NCBI RefSeq assembly: GCF_946885885.1
Contig: NZ_CAMPHN010000010.1
Span: 1-52,784, forward strand
DNA from: an uncultured Pseudomonas sp.
GTDB taxonomy: Bacteria > Pseudomonadota > Gammaproteobacteria > Pseudomonadales > Pseudomonadaceae
Length of the DNA: 52,784 nucleotides
Direction: 5' to 3'
Part shown: piece after piece, positions 1 through 11,954 of the stretch
Position numbering within the stretch: the stretch's first letter is position 1
Layout: each line of letters begins with the position of its first letter
Notes under the pieces: model-generated
What the model was told of the DNA's origin: nothing
Database searches by the model: none
The model's input: only the letters and a program-made list of their open reading frames with translations
Translations under genes and position numbers: made by a program

Positions 1-16
1 GGATGGTCGCCATTTT

Positions 17-45
17 GCCAGAGCCACGAAGGCTCTGGCTTTTTT
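17..45 (+). terminator. Rho-independent terminator of a gene lying before the window
   Basis: A perfect 9-bp stem (17-25 with 31-39), a 5-nt loop and a run of six T form a textbook intrinsic terminator reading rightward. It probably ends a plus-strand gene located left of the window. Confidence 0.8.
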
Positions 46-59
46 CAACGGCCTGTTAG
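41..59. repeat. Terminal fragment of the MITE-like repeat (copy D)
   Basis: The sequence TTTTTCAACGGCCTGTTAG matches the ends of the longer repeats at 19751-19929 and 23286-23433. Only the terminus is present. It abuts and appears to truncate the attC-like site at 54-104, and it overlaps the T-run of the terminator at 17-45. Confidence 0.55.
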
Positions 60-104
60 CCCGTCCCAGTGAGCGAAGCGAACGGTTTGAACCAGTTGTT
101 AGGT
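54..104 (-). other. attC-like integron recombination site, truncated
   Basis: Read on the minus strand this begins with the core box CCTAAC, continues with a known kind of attC interior (AACTGGTTCAAACCG, then CACTGGGACGGGC) and is cut off by the repeat end at 41-59 before a proper GTTRRRY box. The TAA stop of the gene at 99-659 lies inside the core box, as is typical of cassettes. Confidence 0.6.
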
Positions 105-659
105 GGCCTGTTCGAAATTTTTTATAGTATAAACTGCGAAAATTCGATAGGGCCCGGGTTCTGAATCGGTAAAGTGCCCATTTTCTAAAGAATCCTTCGC
201 TTCACTAAATGTACGAAATAAGCAATGCTCGTTTACAGCAATATTAGTTGCCAATGAATTACAAGAAAGTGGAGAACACTCAGGGCTTGTATGGACTGTG
301 AAGGTTGTAATATCAAAGCCTTCTAGTATTTTATTTTCCGGTATTTCAACATTTGTCAGGAAGGAAGGCTCAGGAGCAAAGTCAGACCATGAATCTGTAT
401 CCGCATCAAATTCTTGCTCATATACCTCGTAATAGAAAATGGTTGCGCCTGAAATGTCAATGTTATGTTCTTGTGCGATTTCTTTAATTGTTAGCGGTGA
501 ATTAAATAGCCAATACCCATTATGTTTCCAGTAGTTAATGTAGTCGGCAAAGTCTTCAGAAACGCAGCCGCTTAAGGAGTATATGTCGACGACATCTTCC
601 GCCATGAGCCAGTCAGGTTTCTTTGCGACGTTCTTGTACATGTAGCCGACTGGAATCAT
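99..659 (-). CDS. Hypothetical protein, probable integron cassette gene
   Basis: This encodes a 186-residue acidic protein with no signal peptide or membrane segment, and I do not recognise the family. It is clearly AT-richer than the chromosomal genes to the right, which suggests acquisition. The ATG at 659 follows the attC-like site at 667-714, whose terminal GTTAGGT box supplies the only purine-rich stretch that could act as a ribosome binding site. The stop codon is embedded in the next attC-like site (54-104). Composition, orientation and flanking sites all fit a cassette gene. It would be transcribed leftward with the gene at 709-1794. Function is unknown. Confidence 0.7.
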   Translation of the reverse strand: MIPVGYMYKNVAKKPDWLMAEDVVDIYSLSGCVSEDFADYINYWKHNGYWLFNSPLTIKEIAQEHNIDISGATIFYYEVYEQEFDADTDSWSDFAPEPSFLTNVEIPENKILEGFDITTFTVHTSPECSPLSCNSLATNIAVNEHCLFRTFSEAKDSLENGHFTDSEPGPYRIFAVYTIKNFEQAT

Positions 660-666
660 GGTTGCT

Positions 667-714
667 ACCTAACGCCGCATTCAGCGGCTTGTCCGCTGCA
701 ATGCTTTGTTACAT
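667..714 (-). other. attC site between two cassettes
   Basis: Read on the minus strand, ATGTAAC at 714-708 and GTTAGGT at 673-667 form the outer core boxes. An inner stem pairs CAGCGG (682-687) with CCGCTG (692-697). The 48-bp length, the imperfect outer arms and the TAA stop of the preceding gene lying inside the first core box all fit a short attC. Confidence 0.75.
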
Positions 715-1794
715 GCCATGATCAGTAGCAACAACTGCCAAGCGGTCGAATATTATTTTTTGGTATAGTCCTTCTGAAAATGCTATTGAGTTTGAACCAG
801 ACGCCTCACCATGAACATCTTCAACGAACAGCCTGCACTGAACGCTTTGCCCCCAATATGTGTTAATAAGCTTGCGATCCTCTTCAGGAAGCTGCGATAT
901 GTCCGTCGATGAAAATGTTCCAACCACAGTTGAGTTTGGAGAAATTTCAGATTTTACCTCAAAATCATTTAAGGTTAGCTTTAGGTCAATGTAATTTTCT
1001 TTACCAATATAAACTCTAAACAAAGCCGGTCTTTTTATGGAGGTATTAAGGCGACCAGAATTTATCAATGTTGCAGATATCTCAAAATAAGACCTATTTT
1101 CGATTAAGTCTGTCTTAATTTGCTGAGCTTTCCTTTCAATAGATGGAATTGATGATTGAAGTTCATCATGTTTTTCCTTGACTTCATTCAAGTTTTCTAC
1201 GAAGTGCTTTTTAAATTCATCCAGAGTGGCTTCAACATTGTCTGCGTTATACTCAATTTCCGGATTTAAAGGTCTATTTAGCTTGTTGCATTCATGCTTT
1301 GAGAAAGTCTCTTTTGTGAAGCCATTTATCTTTTCTAGATCGGCTTTTCTATCTGCAATTTTCTCAGGGGCATCCTTTAGTTCTTGCCTTGCTCTTCCTA
1401 GCAATTCTTCTAACTCATCTAGCGTTACCGAACGATCTGCATTTCCACGCTTTGGCATCCCATCCACTATAAAAAATGGACCTCGGCTGTCCCTTTCTTT
1501 CATCTTTCTCAAAAACGCAAGCTCAGAATGTTCATCTAGAGATATTTTCGCTTTCTCAGAAACTTTACGACTTATCCCATTAACCTCTAGAGTCAATCTC
1601 GATTTTTGAACAATATAAGTTTGCCAAAGAGGAACAAACAACGCTACTACAGCGCCGGCAAAGGCCGCGATCAAATTTGAGTAGTCAGTCAGTTTGGCTA
1701 ACAAAGCATATGAAGCCATGCCCAGAACTAGACCCAACACCAAGAAACCTGCGAAATACAGGCTCGTTCTTTTTTCCGTACTCACTTTTTTCAA
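709..1794 (-). CDS. Membrane-anchored coiled-coil hypothetical protein, integron cassette gene
   Basis: This encodes a 361-residue protein with two hydrophobic segments near the N terminus (about residues 11-33 and 40-58). A long charged, helix-rich and probably coiled-coil stretch follows (about 70-225), then a C-terminal beta-rich domain. The likely topology is inner-membrane anchored with the bulk in the cytoplasm. The start appears to be a TTG at 1794, nine bases after a good GAGGAG; a GTG three codons later is the alternative. It is AT-rich with runs of A and T unlike its neighbours. It sits between attC-like sites at 667-714 and 1838-1950, and its stop codon is inside the former. I do not recognise the family, and it may well have its own promoter. 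Confidence 0.72.
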   Translation of the reverse strand: MKKVSTEKRTSLYFAGFLVLGLVLGMASYALLAKLTDYSNLIAAFAGAVVALFVPLWQTYIVQKSRLTLEVNGISRKVSEKAKISLDEHSELAFLRKMKERDSRGPFFIVDGMPKRGNADRSVTLDELEELLGRARQELKDAPEKIADRKADLEKINGFTKETFSKHECNKLNRPLNPEIEYNADNVEATLDEFKKHFVENLNEVKEKHDELQSSIPSIERKAQQIKTDLIENRSYFEISATLINSGRLNTSIKRPALFRVYIGKENYIDLKLTLNDFEVKSEISPNSTVVGTFSSTDISQLPEEDRKLINTYWGQSVQCRLFVEDVHGEASGSNSIAFSEGLYQKIIFDRLAVVATDHGM

Positions 1795-1837
1795 ATTTTT
1801 TAGCTCCTCATAATGTAACTATAAATAGACACCAAAT

Positions 1838-1950
1838 GGTGCATAACCTGCCGGACGGGATTGGGGGATAACCTTCCTTGTCATATCTCTGTTCCCTGTC
1901 TAGGTCGGTGCTTTCGGGGCCGGGATGACCGGTTTGGCAGGTTATACACC
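1838..1950. other. Long attC-like palindrome at the upstream end of the cassette array
   Basis: Arms of about 21 bp (1838-1858 and 1930-1950) share GGTG-ATAACCTGCC as an imperfect inverted repeat with mismatched internal bases. They enclose about 70 bp. Core-box-like GCATAAC and GTTATAC lie at the ends. It is 44 bp upstream of the cassette gene start, where the previous attC should be. The core boxes deviate from RYYYAAC/GTTRRRY, so this is less certain than the site at 667-714. Confidence 0.5.
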
Positions 1951-2383
1951 AAGGCCGGAAAGCCTCGATTGCTTGGCCAGATTCATTTGAGTCGTGACCG
2001 AATTGAGGTTCGTTATATCGGTTTTTACCGCTATCGTCACCGCTCAGGGTGGCAAAAAGATGGCATTTTCTGAGGCGCCGATGGCCAGGGTGGAAAACGC
2101 TTTGCGGTTTTCCACCCTACGTTTGGGTACGTCGCTTTGGCTGCGGGCTTTGGGGATTGGCTATGACAGGGTTGCGTGTTGCAGGATTGCAGGGCTGGCA
2201 TTGGCGGCTTTTCTGAGAATACAGGGCCTGGCCGAACCACAGCAAGCCGGCGCCTACACGGCTTTTCGCGTGGCAGCGCTCCGTTGAAGAAGAGCCGTGC
2301 CCTCCTCTTCTACAGGGTGTTGCCACATACAACACATAACTGAATTAGCCTGGCTGTCAGCTAGTCGCAGCCCCGCGCGCTCA
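1951..2383. other. Gene-free stretch between cassette array and glgB
   Basis: No convincing gene is visible; the open frames are short and lack family features. It contains a perfect 12-bp inverted repeat (2087-2098 with 2107-2118, AGGGTGGAAAAC) of a kind common between Pseudomonas genes. No integrase or attI site was seen. Confidence 0.5.
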
Positions 2384-4583
2384 TCATTCCCCTTCCACCA
2401 GCTCCGGCCTCAATATCAACGCCCCTAACGGCGGCAGATTCAGTGAGAGCGAATAAGGTTGGCCGTGGCTGACTTCTTCGTCGGCCATCACCTCATTACC
2501 ACTGCCGTTGTTGCTGCCTGCGTAGTGTTCGGCGTCACTGTTGAGCAGCACGGTCCAGCGCCCGGCCAGGGGTACGCCGATGCGGTAGCCTTCGCGCGGC
2601 ACCGGGGTGAAGTTGTGCACCACCAGCAGCGGTGCGCCCTGCTCGCCTTTGCGCAGCCAGGCGTAAACGCTGTTGACCTTGTCGTCGCCGATCAGCCATT
2701 GGAAGCCGGTCTCAAAACCGTCCAGTTGGTGCAGCGCCGGTTCGTTGCGGTGCAGGGCGTTGAGGTCGCGCAGCAGGTTTTGCAGGCCTTGGTGTTCGCC
2801 GTAGCGCAGCAGGTACCAGTCCAGTTCGTGGTCGTGGCTCCATTCGCGCCATTGGCCGAATTCGCAGCCCATAAACAGCAGTTTCTTGCCCGGGTGGCTC
2901 CACATAAAACTCAGGTACAGGCGCAGGTTGGCGAACTTTTGCCAGCGGTCGCCAGGCATTTTGTCCAGCAGCGAGCGTTTGCCGTGCACCACTTCGTCAT
3001 GGGAGATCGGCAGGATGAAGTGTTCGGAAAACGCATAGAGCAAGCCGAAGGTCATTTGGTGGTGGTGATAGCTGCGGTTGACCGGGTCTTCACTGATGTA
3101 TTTGAGGCTGTCGTGCATCCAGCCCATGTTCCATTTGTAGGCGAAGCCCAGGCCGCCTTCGCTGGTCGGCCGGCTGACGCCGGGCCAGGCGGTCGATTCC
3201 TCGGCGATTACCAGGGCGCCGGGAGTTTCGCTGGCGACCACGTCGTTGAGGTGGCGGATGAATTCGATGACTTCGAGGTTCTCGCGGCCGCCGTGACAGT
3301 TGGGTATCCATTCGCCTTCCTTGCGCGAGTAGTCGCGGTAGAGCATCGAGGCCACGGCATCCATGCGCAGGCCGTCGACGTGGTAGGTGCGCAGCCAGTG
3401 CAGCGCCGAGGCCAGCATAAAACCGTGCACTTCGGTACGGCCGAGGTTGTAGATATAGGTGTCCCAGTCTTGGTGAAAACCCTCGTAAGGATGTTCGTAT
3501 TCGTATAACGCGGTGCCGTCGAAACGGCCCAGGCCGTGGGGGTCGGTGGGGAAATGCGCCGGCACCCAATCGAGGATCACGCCGATGCCCGCGCGGTGGC
3601 AGGCATCGACGAAGGCGGCGAAATCCTGGGGGCTGCCATAGCGCGCGGTCGGCGCGAATTGCGATAGCGGTTGATAGCCCCAGGAGCCACCGAACGGGTG
3701 CTCCATGATCGGCAGCAGTTCGATATGCGTGAAGCCCATCTCCAGCACGTAGGGGATCAGTTGCTCGGCCAGCTCGTGCCAGCTGAGCAAGCGGCCCTCC
3801 TCCCCGCCTTCGCGGCGCCAGGAGCCGGCGTGCAGTTCGTAGATCGACAGCGGCTGCGAGTGCGCTTGGCGCCCTGCGCGATGTTCGAGCCAGTGCTGGT
3901 CGTGCCAGTCGAACAGCAGCGGCGGCGACACCACCGAGCCGGTGGCCGGCGGCGCTTCGGTGGCCAGGGCCATGGGGTCGGCCTTCAGCGGCAGCACGCC
4001 GTCCGGCCCGAGGATTTCGTATTTGTATACCTCGCCGGCCTGCAGACGCGGAATGAACAGCTCCCACACCCCGCTCGGCTGGCGTTGGCGCATTGGGTGG
4101 CGACGGCCGTCCCAGTTATTGAAATTGCCGACCACCGAGACCCGCTGTGCGTTCGGCGCCCAGACCGCGAAGCGCACCCCGTCGATACCGTCGTAGGTGG
4201 CCAGCTGGGCGCCGAAGCGCTCGCCGAGTGCGCGGTGGTTGCCCTCGGCGAACAGGTACAGGTCGACTTCGCCGAGCAACAAACCGAAGGCGTAGGGGTC
4301 TTCGGTTTCCTGCACGCTGCCGCCCCAGTCGATCCGGTAGCGGTAAGCCCGCGGGCTGTCCAGACGCAGGCTGAACAAGCCGGGCGTCACCCCCTGCGTC
4401 ATTTCGCCCAACGCCTCGCCGCTGGCGCCATCGAGCAACTCGACCCTCACGGCGTCCGGCAGGTAAGCGATGACCAGGGTGCCGTGCTCGTCCCGATGCG
4501 GCCCGAGAACCGCGAAAGGGTCGCCGTGGGTGGCTTTGCTCAGGGCTTCGATATCGGCCTCGGCCAAGTGCTCGGCTGCATCC

Positions 4584-4594
<11 letters not shown>
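2384..4594 (-). CDS. glgB: 1,4-alpha-glucan branching enzyme GlgB
   Basis: GlgB cleaves alpha-1,4 chains and re-attaches them as alpha-1,6 branches, the final step of glycogen or alpha-glucan synthesis in the cytoplasm. The 736-residue length is normal for the family. Visible features are an N-terminal beta-sandwich, a CBM48 module (about 130-220, [10 protein letters not shown]), and a GH13 barrel with nucleophile Asp412 in GLRMDAVAS, acid/base Glu465 in IAEEST and the later HDEVVHGK motif. The start overlaps the treS-pep2 stop by 11 bases, so the two are translationally coupled. In the GlgE pathway this enzyme branches the linear maltosyl chains made by GlgE. Confidence 0.97.
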
Positions 4595-7913
<3,319 letters not shown>

Positions 7914-8015
7914 CGGACTGCTCCTTTAGGCTGAAAGTCGCGCCCTGCTGTCATCCGTGTGCGCTAAAACCGCCGGGGGCGGATGACGACAGTGAGACGT
8001 TCATCGCTCGGCTGC

Positions 8016-10028
8016 TCAGCCAACTGGGCGGATGCGCCAGATCCCGAACGGCTGCTGCGCGGGGTCGAGACGCATCCACTGGGTTTTGCCATGCCAGATC
8101 CAGCTATGGCTGTTCATCAAATCCTCGCCGCGCATGCTGGCGTCGTCCGGCAACCCGAACTCCCATAAGGGCAGCTCGAAATGCGCCTCCTGGGCGTTGT
8201 GCGGATCGAGGCTGATCGCCACCAGAATGAAATTGTCCAAGTCCGCGGTGGATTTGCCGAAGTACAGGATGTTGTCGTTCCAGGCGTGGTAAGCGCGGAA
8301 CCCCAGGTGGGTTTGCAGGGCGGGATTAAGGCGGCGGATGCGGTTGAGTTGGGCGATTTCGGCGACGATATTGCCGGGCGCCTGGTAGTCGCGCGGGCGG
8401 ATTTCGTACTTCTCCGAATCGAGGTATTCCTCCTTGCCGCGCACCGCCGCCGACTCGCAAATCTCGAAGCCGCTGTACATGCCCCACAACCCCGAGCCCA
8501 TGGTCGCCAGCGCCGCGCGGATAAGAAAACCGGCGCGGCCGCTGTCGTGCAGGAAGTACGGATTGATATCCGGCGTGTTGACGAAGAAGTTCGGCCGATA
8601 GCAATCGCGCCACGGCGGCTGGTTGAGCTGGGTGAAATATTCCAGCAGCTCGGCCTTGGTGTTGCGCCAGGTGAAGTAGGTGTAGCTCTGGCTGAAACCC
8701 AACTTGCCCAGGCGCGCCATCATCGCCGGTCGGGTAAAGGCCTCGGCGAGAAAGATCACTTCCGGGTGGGCGCCGCGGATATCGGCGATCAGCCACTCCC
8801 AGAACGGCAGCGGCTTGGTGTGCGGGTTATCCACGCGGAACAGGGTTACGCCCAGCTCCACCCAGCCCTTGACCACATCGCGCAGGACCAGCCATAGACC
8901 GGGGATAGCGTCTTCGGCATAGAAGTCGACGTTGACGATGTCTTCGTATTTTTTCGGCGGGTTTTCCGCATGGCGGATGCTGCCGTCCGGGCGCCAGCTG
9001 AACCAGCCGGGGTGCTCGCGCAACCAGGGGTGGTCGGGCGAGCATTGGATGGCGAAATCCAGGGCGATCTCCAGCCCATGGGCGCGCGCGGCCCGCACCA
9101 ACTCGCGAAAATCCTCGACGCTGCCAAGCTGAGGATGGATCGCCTCGTGGCCGCCCTCCTCGCTGCCGATCGCATAAGGGCTGCCAGGGTCACTCTCACC
9201 GGCGAACAGCGAATTGTTGCGACCTTTGCGATGGCTGCGGCCGATCGGATGGATCGGCGGAAAGTACAGCACGTCGAAGTCCATCGCCTGGATATCCGGT
9301 AGGCGCTGAATCACGTCGCGAAAGGTGCCGTGGCGCTTCGGGTCATCGGTCACCGAACGCGGAAACAGCTCGTACCAGCTGGCGAATTGCGCCAGCCGGC
9401 GCTCCACTTCCAGCGGGTAGATGGCGCTGCGCACCAGGTGCGGGCGGGTTTCGATGCGCGCCATCAGGCGCGTGGTTTCCGGGGCCAGCAGCAGCGCCAC
9501 GCGCTCGTCGATGGAGGGGCATTCGAGCAGTTGTTCGAGCAGTTCGCCGAGCCCTTCCGTCGGCGCCGTTTGCACGGCCTGGCGCAGCAGTTGCTCACCC
9601 TCTTGCAGCTCCAGATCCACCGACACACCAGCGCTGTATTTCTTCTGCAGTTCGTAGCAATAGGAGGCGTAGATATCCCACCAAGCTTCGATGGCGAACA
9701 ACGCCCGGCCGACCTGCTTGGGAGTGAAACTGGCCTGCCAGTGGTCGTTGCCGAGAAACTTCAATGGCAACCGCTGCCACTGCACCTCGTCGACCTCACG
9801 CCATAGCAGGTCGCCGGCCAGCTTGTCGTGGCCATCGGCGAATATCACCGCGCCGACCGTGACCGGCATGCCCACTATGGCTTTCGCGGCAAAGCGCCCT
9901 TGCTCGACCACCGGTTCGATCGATTCGATGGCGATGCGCGGCATGGCGAGCGCATCTTCCACACGCAGCACGTAGTCGTTGTGCGGGTAACCGGGAGTTT
10001 GCTTGGTCTGCGATTTGATTTTCGGCAT
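8016..10028 (-). CDS. glgE: Alpha-1,4-glucan:maltose-1-phosphate maltosyltransferase GlgE
   Basis: GlgE transfers maltosyl units from alpha-maltose 1-phosphate to the non-reducing end of alpha-1,4-glucans. This is a GH13_3 enzyme of 670 residues. An N-terminal domain is followed by the catalytic barrel, with nucleophile Asp400 (LFRVDNPHTKP) and acid/base Glu429 (FLAEAFTRP); ALDFAIQCSPDHPW is also typical. The open frame extends 75 bases further upstream, but the ATG at 10028 has GAGGAG about 8 bases before it and begins the conserved protein, so I place the start there. It is the first gene of glgE-treS-glgB, which gives a complete trehalose-to-branched-glucan route in one operon. Confidence 0.96.
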   Translation of the reverse strand: MPKIKSQTKQTPGYPHNDYVLRVEDALAMPRIAIESIEPVVEQGRFAAKAIVGMPVTVGAVIFADGHDKLAGDLLWREVDEVQWQRLPLKFLGNDHWQASFTPKQVGRALFAIEAWWDIYASYCYELQKKYSAGVSVDLELQEGEQLLRQAVQTAPTEGLGELLEQLLECPSIDERVALLLAPETTRLMARIETRPHLVRSAIYPLEVERRLAQFASWYELFPRSVTDDPKRHGTFRDVIQRLPDIQAMDFDVLYFPPIHPIGRSHRKGRNNSLFAGESDPGSPYAIGSEEGGHEAIHPQLGSVEDFRELVRAARAHGLEIALDFAIQCSPDHPWLREHPGWFSWRPDGSIRHAENPPKKYEDIVNVDFYAEDAIPGLWLVLRDVVKGWVELGVTLFRVDNPHTKPLPFWEWLIADIRGAHPEVIFLAEAFTRPAMMARLGKLGFSQSYTYFTWRNTKAELLEYFTQLNQPPWRDCYRPNFFVNTPDINPYFLHDSGRAGFLIRAALATMGSGLWGMYSGFEICESAAVRGKEEYLDSEKYEIRPRDYQAPGNIVAEIAQLNRIRRLNPALQTHLGFRAYHAWNDNILYFGKSTADLDNFILVAISLDPHNAQEAHFELPLWEFGLPDDASMRGEDLMNSHSWIWHGKTQWMRLDPAQQPFGIWRIRPVG

Positions 10029-10307
10029 AGCGGTGGGACTCCTCACTTCCGGCAGCCGCAAATGAATCCCCACCGGGTCGCACTGACGCTCCCGAGCCTT
10101 CAAGCCTCGCGGGGATGGGCGCGCAAGTGCGCGCGCCCCTGTAATTTCCGAGCCCGGGCGCTTCGCAAAAGTTCAGGCTTTTTGGCCTGCGGCTAGGGTC
10201 TGTAGACGTTTGGGCAAGAAGTGCCGAGCGCTGCTCTGTGGGTCGGGCCGCGCAGGTCAGCGGCGCCAAACGCCGGTCCTCCAGGCGCGGATGGAGGTCG
10301 TGCGCCG

Positions 10308-10353
10308 CGTAACCCACCAGGCGATGGATGGCGTTGCGCCTATGGTGGGTTAC
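10308..10353. repeat. Inverted repeat built on CGTAACCCACC
   Basis: CGTAACCCACC-AGGCG (10308 on) pairs imperfectly with CGCC-TATGGTGGGTTACG ending at 10353. A further half copy (GGCTAACCCACCCTACG) follows at about 10396. This is the common noncoding repeat style of Pseudomonas intergenic DNA. Confidence 0.5.
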
Positions 10354-10461
10354 GCCGCACCCGGTACGGCGAGTCGCTCGGCGAACGCAACAGGCGGCTA
10401 ACCCACCCTACGAACCTGAGCCAGTTCAAAACGGCAACAGCCCCAATGATCTGTCGCTTTT

Positions 10462-10539
10462 TGTGGGAGCGGTCTTGACCGCGAAGCTTTTGTTCACCCC
10501 ATTCGCGGGCAAGCGGAACGCCGCCCGGTCCCTCCCACA
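10462..10539. repeat. TGTGGGAG-type intergenic repeat
   Basis: TGTGGGAGCGG and the closing CCTCCCACA form the ends of a 78-bp element with an internal GACCGCGAAGCTTTTG segment. A relative lies at 30303-30365. This resembles the REP-like elements that are abundant in Pseudomonas. Confidence 0.5.
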
Positions 10540-10594
10540 CAAGCCTAGTGTTGAACCGGCATTTCATGGTTGCCGCCACCTGGGGCGCGGCGGC

Positions 10595-11452
10595 TCAGCC
10601 ATTGACCACGCTGCCGCCATTGATATGGATGACCTGGCCGGCGACATAGGAGGAATCGCTGCACGCCAGGTAGACGTAGGCCGGGGCCACTTCCGCCGGT
10701 TGCCCGGGGCGCTGCATCGGCGTGCTGGCACCGAAGCTGGCCACGGTATCGGGGCTGAACGTCGAAGGAATCAAGGGCGTCCAGATCGGCCCCGGCGCCA
10801 CCGCGTTGACCCGGATACCGCGCGGCGCCAGGTTGATCGCCAAGGAACGGGTGAACGAGGTGATGGCGCCCTTGGTCGAGGAGTAATCGAGCAGCGTCGG
10901 GTTGCCTTTGTAGGCGGTGATCGAGGTGGTGTTGATGATGCTGGCGCCAGCCTGCAAATGCGGCAGCACGGCCTTGGTCAGCTGGAACATGGCGAAGATA
11001 TTGGTGCGGAAAGTGCGTTCCCACTGCTCCTCGCTGATGTCCTCGAGGCTCTTCTGCGGATGCTGCTCGCCAGCGTTATTGACCAGGATATCCACCCTGC
11101 CCCAGGCGTTCAGCGTATCCGCCACCACCTCGCAGCAGAACTGCTCGCTGGCCACATCGCCGGCATGCAACAGCGCCTCGACGTTGCATTTCTCCACTTC
11201 GCTACGGGTCAGCTCGGCGTCTCCATGCTCGTTGAGATACAGCAGCACGACATTGGCGCCCTCCTTGGCGAAATGCACGGCCACGGCACGGCCTATACCG
11301 CTGTCCGCGCCAGTGACGATCGCCACCTTACCGGCCAGCTTGCCGGCGGCCTTGTAATCGTCGCTGATATATACCGGCTGCGGATGCATCGGCGCCTCAA
11401 GGCCGGGCTGACGGTCCTGATGTTGCGGCGGCAGGGTTTGTTTCTCGGACAT
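10595..11452 (-). CDS. Short-chain dehydrogenase/reductase (YghA-like)
   Basis: This encodes a 285-residue NAD(P)-dependent oxidoreductase of the classical or extended SDR family. The cofactor motif TGADSGIGRA lies at residues 47-56, followed by NNAG and the catalytic Ser-Tyr-Lys set (TTSITAYKG, then YSSTKGA). The N-terminal extension of about 40 residues, rich in Pro and Gln, is typical of YghA-like or general-stress SDRs. The substrate is not deducible; polyol or sugar aldehydes are often suggested for the group. A related gene sits in the same stress cluster of P. aeruginosa (PA2142, from memory). The gene lies between glgE and ligD with large repeat-filled gaps, so it is probably transcribed alone. 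Confidence 0.88.
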   Translation of the reverse strand: MSEKQTLPPQHQDRQPGLEAPMHPQPVYISDDYKAAGKLAGKVAIVTGADSGIGRAVAVHFAKEGANVVLLYLNEHGDAELTRSEVEKCNVEALLHAGDVASEQFCCEVVADTLNAWGRVDILVNNAGEQHPQKSLEDISEEQWERTFRTNIFAMFQLTKAVLPHLQAGASIINTTSITAYKGNPTLLDYSSTKGAITSFTRSLAINLAPRGIRVNAVAPGPIWTPLIPSTFSPDTVASFGASTPMQRPGQPAEVAPAYVYLACSDSSYVAGQVIHINGGSVVNG

Positions 11453-11954
11453 GGCGATGTTCTCCCGTGAGTGTATGTCTCTCTCAGGACTTAACCGGGC
11501 GGGAGTAGGTTCAGGGAAAATCGCCGTTCAAAAGCTCGCCGCTGAAGCGCCTCCCACAGTGCGCTGTTGTAGCCCGGATGGCTTAGCAGATCCGGGCTAT
11601 CGGAGCGCTTTTGTACGGTGGACATGGCGGAGCCTTGTCCACCGTTGACTATCCCAATGGCGGACAAGCCTTCGGCATGTCCGCCCTACGATCGCAGGCC
11701 TTGCAACTCGTAGGTTGGGCTGAGCTCCGCGAAGCCCAACAGGGTATACAGGCAAACTTGCGTACTCCGAGACACCGCGTTGGGCTTCGTCGCTACGCTC
11801 CTCAACCCATCGACCTGCTGCTCGCTCCGTTTCAACCTCAGCAATCTGAGCACGCCGCTTGTGTAGCCCGGATGCAATCCGGGAGCGGTGTCTGTCGTTA
11901 GACCTTCCCCGGATTTCATCCGGGCTACAGGCTGCGCTCCACTTCGACGCTCCC
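11453..11954. other. Repeat-filled gap between SDR gene and ligD
   Basis: No gene is seen. The gap holds a small hairpin of the GTAGCCCGGAT family (11569-11600), a CGGTGGACA inverted repeat (11616-11644), a GGTTGGGCT/AGCCCAAC segment (about 11711-11815) and a full hairpin-family copy (11863-11928). This is a mosaic of noncoding repeats. Confidence 0.55.
11863..11928. repeat. GTAGCCCGGAT hairpin-family repeat, full copy
   Basis: GTAGCCCGGATGCAATCCGG at the left and CCGGATTTCATCCGGGCTAC at the right form a long inverted repeat around a variable centre. Relatives lie at 16644-16706, 27857-27922, 27984-28059, 28107-28184 and 31068-31133, with partial ones at 11569, 30519 and 31384. Confidence 0.75.

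Larger units (their letters stand above)
10029..10594. other. Gene-free stretch with two inverted repeats
   Basis: The region upstream of glgE and downstream of the short-chain dehydrogenase holds no credible gene. It contains the two inverted repeats listed at 10308-10353 and 10462-10539. A promoter for glgE is expected at 10040-10200, but I cannot identify boxes with confidence. Confidence 0.5.
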
